The notes beneath the pieces were generated by a model. It saw only the letters and a list, made by a program, of their open reading frames with translations. It was not told where the DNA came from and did not search any database. This document shows, piece by piece, positions 38,601-50,500 of a stretch of DNA of 64,000 nt (its first letter is position 1; each line of letters begins with the position of its first letter). The DNA lies in assembly GCA_030762175.1 (NCBI GenBank), contig CM060840.1:44110001-44174000 (forward strand), given 5' to 3'. Position numbers and translations under genes: made by a program. Source of the DNA: Metallyticus violacea. Taxonomy: Eukaryota; Arthropoda; Insecta; Mantodea; Metallyticidae.

Positions 38601-41600
38601 TGAAGTTCTCTGCTTCCTCGTGCAATCTTTTTATGCCAGAATGTTTTACAGTAGCAAGTTTTTGTTCAGAATGCAACTTATTCAGAAAACTTGAGGAAAG
38701 AGAGATTAACTGAAAGGAAAAATAAAGAATACCTGAATTTCTACAATTGTAACCATAAAATTGTTTTATAAATGGGAAAAATATCTGTTTCTAAGTAGTG
38801 ATAAACATATATTAAATATAAGGTCTAACAATTAAACTTTTCACTATGAAACACAACACAGTTAATAATGCTCTCAGATAAACGTAAGTTGCGTGCTCAG
38901 TGCAGCTGCACAATGCGTTCAAAATGTACTCAGCTTGCTTGAAAACAATGTTTCATTTCATCTCGATATTCTCTACTGATTGTGGAATGTTCTGAATAAA
39001 ATACACGATTCTTTGTTTTAACTCTAAAGCTGCAGTCTGCATATGAAATGCATAATCGTAAGAGACTTATGGGTAAGATCCACAACGTCTAATCCAATAC
39101 ACAAAAAAGTATTTAGCTTCTGATGAGCGTCATGGCTACAGGTGCTGTAGCACCAAGCTTTTTTTTTTTTTTTTGATTGATTTATTTATTTATGGACGCT
39201 CTTTAACATCTCAGGTCATCACCGTCCCATTCAATCGGGGCGTTAAACGGCCGACTAATTTTGCTCAGAGGCCTCTCAGGTTTGAGGTTCTTTTCATGCC
39301 GTATATGTACCACACGGGACCCACGACTTTACTTCCCTTCCGAAGAAACCATACTTAGGATTTTACGCCCGAAAAAAATCCATCGATCCTGGCCAGGTTC
39401 GAACCTGCGATCTTGGGTTTAGGAGGTAAGTATGGTAACCACTACACCACCAGGACCGACGGTACCAAGCTGAAACTCCATTCTTTTCATCAAATCAGTG
39501 GAAAATCTTAAGAAAACAGCATTATAATGCTGCCCTATGAATAGTATAATGGTTTATTCACATTTCCACACAAAGCACAACCCTATCGATTAATATTCTA
39601 CACTACATCATAGATTTTGGAGCGCAGAATTGTTGGTTTCACACATTCATATTTGGGCCAGTATCGCCAATTGGTCCCATTGAATATTTGGTACAGTCGC
39701 TAATATATCTGCCTTTTCTATGGATCTTCTTGACCTTGTGTGTATTTTCTGTCATTTCCAAAGATTGAAACGAGAACTGATTTCAATATTCTGTGTAAAT
39801 ATTCTCTAATAAAACCAACTACAAAGCACAATGACCTTTAGGGACTGAAATTGGTCTTTGCAGTTGTGTCATTGAATGTTGTTCTTTAGTGGCCGACTTG
39901 CAGAGATCGTTTATCTGATTTTGGAATTCCTGGATGAGGACGATTAAATTTCTCTACAACTTTTCTTGTTTTCCTATGATCGTTCCGATAGCGAAACTCC
40001 ATTCGTTTTACAGGAGATAATGATTATTTCAACTCTATCAGTATCAATAGCAACTGGAAAGAGTATAAAATCAAACAAACTTGTGTTGTTGTTTATCATC
40101 GCCTACTTTACACTTTATCTACAAAATAATAAAATATAAGTAATTTCTAAATAAAGTAAGGAATCTCGTTTGTCAAGTGATTTTTTGTCATACTGTATAA
40201 GTGAGATTATTTTATGATAAATTTCCTAGTTAATTGTCTCTTCAATGTTTATTCAAAAGTTAAAACGTGTTCTAAAAGGATGCTGTAGCTATTTTGTTAA
40301 TTAGACTAATGCTAGAGTACAGTAAAGAGAAACATTTTCTGTCCGCATGCTGGATAGCTAGGGGAGAATCTGCTTCTCTCGTTTGTTTTGCCAACTCTAT
40401 TCTCCAAGGATCGATAACAGCGGGTTCGATGCGTGGTTGCAGCAAAGTGCCTGAGTGATCTTTTTGCTAAAACAGCTTTTACTCAGCTGTTCCAAATGTC
40501 AGCTAATTCTTGGACCCAAGAAAACAACGAGGAGTTTAAAGAGACCACCCGTCATATTTAATTTATCTTTTCTTGTTGAAAACAAATCTTGTTATGAATA
40601 TTTGTAAGTGCGTAAATGCCCAATATTTAATGTACGAGAGTAGGTCTATAAGTTTCCAGCCTAACCATTTTCTAGGTATGACAAAGACAAAAACTATATT
40701 TCACTTTTCAATATAGCTACCCTTTATTGCAATGCACTTCTCACATCTTTGAATTAACATTTCAATTCCGCCCCCTCCCCAAATAGTAACACGTCTTGTC
40801 TGCAAAATGGGCATAAACAGTACACTTAAATTTCTTTCCTCGAAGGTCACTTTTAAGTTTTGAGAAGAGGAAATAGTCACTGGGAGCAATATCTGGGCTA
40901 TAGGGTGAATGGTCCATCTCCTTGAAGCCACGTTTACTCACAGCTTACTTTGCTACACAGACTCATTTCGTGAAGAAGGCGCACACCACCACCCAGCTTT
41001 TCTCTTTGATGGAAGCAAGTAGTCTGTCCAATAGGCCAGCATAGTACTTTCCATTTACTGTGGTGTTCCTTTCCTTGAAGCCAATGAAGAGTAGTCCTTT
41101 AGAGTCCCAAAAGATTGTGGCTATGACCTTTTTGGTTGCCTAAGTAACCTTGGCCTTTAGAAGCGGTACTTCGCCAGGTTTACCACTCCAATGGTTCTCT
41201 TTTGGACAAGGGATCATAATAGAGAACCATAGTTTCTTCTCCTGTCACAATGGTTTGCAGAACTTCTCTCTCGTTGCCACGGCAGAGCTCCAATAATGTC
41301 TGACAACAGATGATTCGTTGCTGCTTTTGGATTGAGGAAAGAAATTTAGGCACCCATCTTGCACTAACCTTATTCCTGTTTAAATGTTCATGAATACTTC
41401 CAAGGGATGTTGTTTTAGAAAGGTCCAACCTTGCTGCTATTTCTGTAACTTTGAGTCGCCGGTCTCCCTTCATTTCTTCTTTCACAAGAGCGATGTTTTC
41501 AGGAGTGAGTACCTCCAAGGATCGACCTGCACGCTTTTCGTTCAATGCTTTCTCGACCCATTCGAAAACGTTTGTCCCATTCTCTTACGGTATAAATGAG

Positions 41601-44546
41601 GGGGATGCTTCCCCATGCACACCGTCCAATCGCTGTTTAATTTCATTTGGAGCAAGTCCTTCTTTTGTGAAGAACTTAATAACAGCTGGATACTCCATTT
41701 TTGAACTTGTCATAAACTTCTACACATAGCCTTCTTTGTGCAACTATATCTGAACAGCTGATCACAGCGGAGTGGAAGTTACAGCTGCAATTGTTTACTT
41801 AATAGATAAGGTAGGGCACCGGATAAGGCTTTTGTGAAGGCGATAATCCTTATCGGCGAGGCCGGAAACTTGTGAACTTATCCATTTATATTAACACCGT
41901 TTTTCTATACTTTCGGGAAAGTATCCCGATATTTAATATATAGAAACAGAACACCTGCTTACTGACACCTTAATCCCCTTGAGGTTCCTCACATAATTAT
42001 CCTATTTTCCGAGCAGGGTATCTTAGGCGATAACGCTTGGAACTCTCATTTGGGAGGTAGGGGTGCAAATTTTTGGGGGCTGGCCACACTACCTTGGACT
42101 TTTTCGTGGTTTCCTTGGGGCGAATGCAGGTTGGTATTTACTCTCCATTCTTATTCCCTCTAATTTCATTTCCTATTCTCCGTTTCAGGATTGCAAGGGC
42201 AAGCGAAATGGATTGGCGGTGAGCAGTGTGCAGTAGTGGATTTTGCTCATTGGAAAAATTATCCTGGCGTCTGGTGTGATAGCATTTCTTCCGAGGAGCT
42301 AGAACTCCTTGGAGGGGGAAGCCTCGCAGGCGTCGTAAAAGATCAACAAACGAAGAGGAATTTGGGATGTTAGGAACTCCACTTGCATCATATCTGATGC
42401 CCCATAACCCTGTACCCCTTCCTCACGGAGGTTCAGTAGAATATAAGAGGTTCTCTTTGGGCGTCCGTGTGTGAAATCCTCCTTCACCTCTTACAGTCCA
42501 AACCAACTTTCTTTTCTCAACAGAGTTTACAAAACATCTTTTAAAATCTGCCTCCTTAACTTCGTCCATTGTCTAAACTCTCCTTTCAACGGTGAACGGG
42601 AGAAGCCAAACCCCTGGCTCTTTACAGATATGAGTGGTGCACAAATTTTGTAAGAACGTCCCTGCTTGAATAATATAGCACGGTTAGGGTGAATATGAGT
42701 CAGGTCGGTCACAACACACATTTACTGAACGGCATTTCTCTGAGCACTTAACTGCCTTATTGCAATATTCCTCTGACTAGCAGCAGGTAACGTCAAAGAC
42801 ACGAGACTGGTTCTCAATAATGTCAAATGACTGGATTATTTCGGGAAGCTCTAGTATTTTATTGATGAGTAAAAGTAATAAACTTTTTAACTTTAAGTTC
42901 AGCTGGTTATAAAACCCAAGTTAGTCGTGTGTTTATGACATCCCATGAATCGGAATAGAATTCTTCATTTTACAAGAAATATTCAATTACAAGCTATATA
43001 CTTGCCCCACAATCAACCTAAGACTTATGTTTATTAACAGTTATTTTAGTTTGCGTTTACAAATAAATGTGTGCATTTACGTACTTCCTTATATATTTAT
43101 TACAAATGTTTAAATATCAATATTGACATTTGAATCAAGGTTTTGTGTAGGTACATTAAAACTGAAGATTATTCTTTTACAGGTTCACAATCACGTTTGT
43201 GTTCTTCGGTCTCTCGCTGAACTCTGTTTCAGTGGGGGGCAACAAATATACCAACTTCATCCTTGTGGCTCTTGTGGAGGTTCCCGCTTACCTTGTGTTC
43301 TATCAGAGCATGGATAGATTGGGACGAAAGCTGACATTGTGTGGTTCTCTCCTTCTATCAGGATTGAGTTGCATTGTCTTCCCATTTCTGCCACCGAGTA
43401 AGTACTATTTCCCATATATGGCCTTATTGAAACAGAAGTTACATACATTTTTTGCAAAAATTAGGGTTTTAAACAAATTATAAATATGAATACTTACAGT
43501 GAAATAAGATAATTAAATTCCCACCCATTATTACTAGACATTAGAAATACTAGACCACTTAATTGATCACCTTCTTTAATTACAAAGCGCTTTCTTCGTC
43601 TAAATGCTAATAAAAGCTACAGACACAGAGACTGAAAAGTGTATTTTGAACAATTTAACATAAATAGCAGACATTGTTACATTTAGGCATACTTCCGCAA
43701 ATAATAGACTTTGGCAAAAGGTACTTTGATAGAGCATTTCCAAACACGAGTATATACTAAGGATTATTCAAGATGATTTCGAAAGTTTAATGATAAATTT
43801 AATACTTTTCAAAATAAGAACGTAAATAACAACGAATTTACTGTGTACTTTTTGATTACTTATTTATATTATGTATAACAAATTTTACTATCTTGACCAA
43901 ATAAAAATTAAATAGTTTGTTCTTTAAATTATAGATAGTAACTGCTTTAAAATGAGATATTTTCGAGAACATATGAACGTTTACTTTGAATCTGTGCAGA
44001 GTATACTGCAATTTTCAACACTATAACAGTTTATTTCACAGAGCCCTCGTTTGAACGTGTGGCCGGCTTAACGGGGATTTGCTTGGCACCGGGAAGCGCG
44101 CTGTTTGTAGGCGTAGTTGGATATTCATAGCCCCTCATATTCAAACGTATAGATTTCTACAGCACAACAAACACAAATTTTTTGGTTATACAAAGGCATT
44201 TCATATACAAGATCCAGTATCTATTGTTTTGTGTCGCTACATGACCATGTAAATAAAACCACGCTTCGTTCCTTAAAAAAAATTGCAGGGCAATAGAGCG
44301 AACATTAACAATATCCAATACCCAATTTCAAAAAGTACACTACTCACATTATTGCGTGGTTGCAATTCCTGAACTACAGTTATCTCATAAGGTTTTAATT
44401 TTAAAAGTTTAGCGGCATTCCAAACCGAGATTTGCGAAGTTGCTGATTCCTGTGCAAGCTTTCTTAGCGGTTTCTTTGAACTTCGTTCTAACTTTTCTCC
44501 GATGTCATCGAGTTTTTCCTCTGTAAGCACGCGGCGTTTTACTTTC

Positions 44547-44580
<34 letters not shown>

Positions 44581-47500
44581 AAGAACAGAACTCCGTTTCG
44601 CTAAATCTATTCACAATATTACGAAACGTTTCTCTGTAAGGCACACGAACAACAGGGAATTGTCTATAAATCGCTGTCTCACTCCTCTACCAGAGTTTAT
44701 CATCACAAAGGAATCATACATGAAGATTCTGTGTGCTAAAGTATACGTACTTTTTGGCATTATAACAACACTAACACACTTTACAACTGAAACTTGTGGT
44801 CTCACAACGTTCATCTCAAAGACCACGCATCAGCACACGTAGAAGCGGGAAAGTGGGGGGGGGGGGAACAGAACCGGTTAGAAACACGTTAGGTAGCTCC
44901 CTGTTAAGCCGGCCACGCGTCCAAATGAAACCTCTGTAGTTCAATGTTCTGTGCATACTGGCTATTCACTTTTGTAAAGACTAGTATTTAGGACAGAGGT
45001 AGTATGCATTAATAACATATGAATTTGATTTTACTTTCACAGCTCTTAAATTTAAATGTACATTTTGTTAAGACTTGTTACTAATTTTAACCCAGCTAAG
45101 TAAACTTTCTCTATACAATTTTTAGGCATGGACTGGCTGAGATTGCTTTTCTTTCTACTGGGCAAGTTTGGGATCACGATTTCCTTCGCTGTGGTGTTTT
45201 TATTCACAGCCGAGCTGTTTCCCACGGAATTGCGACACTCTGTACTCGGCTGGTGTTGCATGTTAGGGCGTATAGGCTCAGTGATAGCCCCACAGACTCC
45301 ACTTTTGGTAAGTGTTTGGAAATCTATGCTAAATAAAATATTGCCCCAGTATTACTTCAGTGAGCAAGGTTTAAGTGCTCTAGCTTAACTGTTTCAATAA
45401 ATTTGTTGAAAAAAGCAGTCACATTCTGAGAACAATGAGACCCTAACGATGCTTCTAATAAGCATTTCTTGGCAATTTTTTAAATTGTCTCGCGTTCTTT
45501 AATTGCCTATGTTAAACTATGGCGTTATATTATACAGGTGGGCACTAAACACATGTAACTTTATATATTATGTTAGTAACGATGACAAAGGTACTTTATA
45601 TACGCCTTTCTTTCTTTAATGTATGCTAAATTTTCTTATATCATATGAGTTTTTTTAATGATATTAACGCCCGTTTTTACAACAGTGATATTACATACAA
45701 TGGGCATTGATGATACATGAGATGAAAGTAAACGTTCCAGACACCTCCCCGGCATTTACCATTTATGAGGACTGAGAAAAACCTGGGGGAAAAAAAATCA
45801 AAGAGAGAAACCTGGCAGGGAATCGAACCTTATATCTCCCGCTCATGATTTCATGCCTTAACGACCTCGACCTCCCGTGAGAATACCACATGTGCTTGAC
45901 AGAAAGTTTTAAAGTATTTGCAGTGTTAAGAGACATCTAATACTGTATACATCATTCAACCATCTGCCAGCGAAACGATAACACCTATATTTGTTTGGTC
46001 GACTGCCGCCATTGCGGGCATAGCTAGCATATGGTTAACTGGAACGGGTGATATTTTGTTACATTTTGTCAGAAGAGTGCAAATATTTAAATTAAGAAAT
46101 GACATTTAATGCGTAAATAGTAATTTCTAATAGTTTTCATTGAAAATGGTAGTGTATTTTAAAATGCATATGGATCCTAGCTTGTCAATTCAAACATCAG
46201 CAAATGCGTGATTATTATAATGTTAAAATCACAGTGAAGATAAAGGGGATTGATGTAAAAATGCAGAGTAAACCTTCCTCTAGATGAAATATTGGGACTA
46301 TAAGGTTAGTTAATTAGAATGATTGTTTCCTGTAAATGCACAAACTCGTACAGCAGGAATAGTCTACAAGAGACATGACAACATATACTTCCCGCTTCCT
46401 CGCATAATTTCCGACATTTCTGTTTGTCTCACTTTGTGTGTGTGTTTTTTTTTTTTAACTGGCATCATTTCGCATGTCTGTATTTGCCTCTCTGCTATAT
46501 TTCCATGTTTATAATCTATTTTATTAGACAAACATTAGTTTTGGCATTAGAATGGAACTGCGTAAAAAGAATATTTATAAGATATGTTTTTTTTTCCTGG
46601 TAACCCATAAATCAAACACACTTTATTCTTTCCTATCTTTATTATACATTTTATTTACTCGTTTAGGAGCTATTTAAAGTTATTTAAAGATATTTTGTTT
46701 TTTGTTTTAATTTGTTTTATTTTATTTTAAAACTTTGCATTCACCCTACTCATGTTCTGTTGAGTTCAAATTCACTTCTTAACAAAGGAGGAGAGCCCTT
46801 CCCCTTCCTTAGAAGGCAAAGTCCTGAAATAGGTAAATTACTGAGATCTGTATTGTTATTTTTTTTATTGATTTATTTATTTACGGACGCTCTTTAACAT
46901 CTCAGGTCATCCGCGTCCCATTCTATTCAGGGCGTGAAACGGCCGACAAATTTTGCTCAGAGGCCTCTTCTTTCAGGCTTGAGGTTCCTTTTCGTGCCGT
47001 AAATGTACGACACGGGACCCATGACTTTACTTCCCTTCCGAAGGAAGCCATACTTAGGATTTTTACGCCCGAAAAAATCTATCGGTCCTGGCCGGGTTCG
47101 AACCCGCGATCTTGGGTGTAGGAGGCAAGTATGGTAGCCACTACACCACCAGGACCGACTGTATTGTTATGAAAAGTATACGTGCATAAATAAGTAGATA
47201 AACAAGTGCAACTTTGATTACAATCTAAACACATGGTAACATAAAATCAGGCAAAGGAAGAAACTAAATTAAACAGGAGCACACTAAAATGCAAACAAAG
47301 CAATAACGCACAATAATCTGGTTAAAGGGGAACCTCTAAAACCATATAAAAAAGTAAAAAGATGTCTAAATAAAAGCAAGAATCTGCATTACCTCAGTCA
47401 AATTGGGCACCTACTTGATCACAACTTTGCATTTAACAAAAGCTCACGAAGAAAAAGGTTAATAAATATAGAATATGATTTACTAACTGAGAAACACAAA

Positions 47501-50500
47501 AGAAAAGAAGAATTAGTTATATGTATTATGAGCAACTTAGTAGTCACCAGGAAATCAGAGTTCAAAGCTAACCTTTCGAAAACTAGAAGAATAACTTACC
47601 CATACAGACAGTATCATCCTAGTGCTCCAGTCCCGAGAGGCAGCGAAGAAAACCGAATGCCGCAGTCTCGAACGTCAGCGGAAGAAGCGGGATTGGAGCC
47701 GCAACCAAAATGAAAAATGCATATGCTTTTTAACACTGTAAGATTTGCATGTATTATTTCTTTTGGATGAAATGAATGGATAGTGTTTAACGCCCGTTTT
47801 TTGCTCCAGAGGCACCACAGGCGATGGACACTGATGATAAATGAAATGAAATGATATATTGGGAAAGGATTTATTTTTAAGGGAGGAATCGTTCCAGGCC
47901 TTAGTTTAGGGTACCTCCCCGGCATTTGCCATTTATGAGGACTGAGGAAAACCTGGAAAAAAAACCTCAGTCAGGAAGGACGATCCTAGTGGGATTCGAA
48001 CCCCAGACCTCCCGTTCACAAGTTCGCACCTTAACGACCTTGGCCACACGTAGCGTATTTTCTTTTGAATTTTTTAATCTAACCTAATATAAAATTGCAA
48101 CCTATTACGCTTTTAGTACTATAAGTTTTGCATATATTTTTTAACCTCATCTAGTCTAATCTAACTTAACCTAAAATTGCAAGAACCCGGTCAGGACGGA
48201 TGGATTTTTTCGGGGCGTAAAAATCCTAAGTATGGCTTCCTTCGGAAGGGAAGTAAAGCCGTGGGTCCCGTGTCGTACATTTACGGCACGAAAAAGAACC
48301 TCAAGCCTGAAACAGAGGCCTCTGAGCAAAATTTGTCGGCCGTTTCACGCCCTGAGTTGATTGGGACGCTGATGACCTGAGCTGTTAAAGAGCGTCCATA
48401 AATAAATCATTCAAAAAAAAATCTAAAATTGCAACATGTGCGTAGTGCTCTCTAAAAATAACATTTATCCTATTAAGAAAAGTGTAGACAAATTGTGAAG
48501 ATTACAAGAGAGAAGGGGAGAAAGAAAAGTTGGACTGTGAGGGATCGAACCTGACCTTCCCATCAATAGCACAACCTCAAGTACTAAGCTAACATGCCGA
48601 TATGCTCTTCGCTAATTACCCGCCTACATCTGTTGAAGTCAACCATGGCTCGGCTTTCTCCGCTGCCGAGCGGGACTCAAGCACCAGGGTCCTGATTCAC
48701 AAAAGTATGCTAATACATACAAATGTGTTAGTGCAGATTCTTGTAAAGTATGATCTTGTAACTTTCTGTGCCATGAAATAAATGTTACTAATACTTTAGT
48801 ATTAGTAAAAAATTACACGTGACGTCATGTGGATGTCATATAAAAGCAAGATGGAGGAACAGCTATTGTTTGCCATACGTCGCTGAATTAGGTCATGTCC
48901 ACCCTTTAGAGATGTTTAATGCATGGAACGGATCATTGTTATTTTTGCAACATGGGTCTTTTTGTTCCCCTCAGACATAAAGATAATTTAAATACTTTAT
49001 TGTGTATTTATCGATATTCAAGCGTAATAATCTATTTTGAGACGATGGTCTCATAAGGCTACATTCAGGATCATCAATTTCAGCCGTCGAGAGATGGCAG
49101 AAGAATCGCGTCTCCCAATTGCTCTCGGGTCGTTTTATTAGTCTATTCAATCCTTTATATTTATTTACTTGTTTATATTGTTTGAAAATCACGTGCTCAT
49201 AAGCAAAAAAAAAAAACTGGGACATTTATGCCAACAGAAATTGTTTTAAAATAGAATGAAAAGAAATTATTTTCGTGGCATGTAGCGAGAACCTTAAAAA
49301 TGCGTTAACTAAGATGCTGGTCTGAAATATGCATGTGGAACAGGAAACGTCAATATCAAATCAAAAGTTTTACTTTAAAATAACTTTATTACATACAGAA
49401 ATATTATTTATTCTTTCTTTATACATATTTATACTCATTATTGTCATCACTTTCGCTAATACTTAGCACATTTGAGTCAACTGGCTCCCAAAACCATTAA
49501 AAAGGTATTAAATTTTGTGCTAGTATTTGAAGTTATCAATGTTCCTACACCTGTACAGAAATTTATACAAACTACCAGTGCCCGACTAATACCTTCGTGG
49601 AACAGAACAATAAAATTCACCTGAACATTTGTAAATATGGAGCAGTAAAGTGCAACTGTAACAGAATTTTACTAATAACTACAAGTTTCCGGTCCGTGCA
49701 CTTGTAATGTATTAGACCATACTTTTGTGAAACAGGGCACAGAAGGATGCGGATTACTGGAGAAAAGAGGAGGAAGCTTGCGTGTCTCTCATTGGCAAAA
49801 GTGCGTGACTTTATATATGAGTTACAATGTAAGAGGGTCCATTTATTTTCGTATATATTCTTTTACTTCAATCGTTTTGTCGCGATGCGATTAGACATTA
49901 TACAGAGACGTGTCATAGGATATCATAGTTTTCAGGCCTATCTAACATAATGGAAGAATGCATTAAAAAGAAAGGTAATAGTGTAGCGGTGTATTTTTCA
50001 GTTTATACTTTTGATATGTTTTTTTTAATGTATAAATAGGGAATGCCATATTAGTGGTTTCATACTTAAGGTTGTATAATGCTCACAATAATATTAATAA
50101 GATTATAGAATTGTTGTGTATATTAGAACTATTTCTAGTATAAATAATTTTAATTACACTTTTGAAAACGTTATTATTAAAGAATGTAAGGTTGTGAACT
50201 TTTCAGCAGCATCTGGAGGATAATTTGAGGTAGTTTTGTTTGACTAAGCTCATCGTATTCTGCTCACTAATTTATAATGATGCTTCATTTAAAGTAAAAT
50301 ATCAGATACCAGATTAATTTTTATCAGTAAAGACTGTTATGTATAATTACAGGAAAAATACGTGAAATCGCTGCCAGTGTTTCTCTTTGGCGGAATGTCT
50401 GTGGTCTCCGGTCTCTTAGCATTGTTCTTCCCCGAGACTCTCAACTCCAGACTGCCAGATACTGTGGAAGAAGCTGAGAAAATCGGCAAGACTTCAAAAC

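Noticed and set aside
44042..44130. A possible extra SLC22 exon after acceptor TTATTTCACAG (frame KPSFERVAGLTGICLAPGS)
   Set aside because: Exon 8 joins exon 9 directly in phase and reproduces the family sequence. This frame matches no SLC22 segment, lacks a good donor and hits a stop after VVGYS.
48060..48182. TTAGG-like strings (complement of CCTAA) suggesting insect telomere repeat
   Set aside because: Only scattered imperfect units such as TTAGGTTAAGTTAG; no array, and the region lies within an intron.
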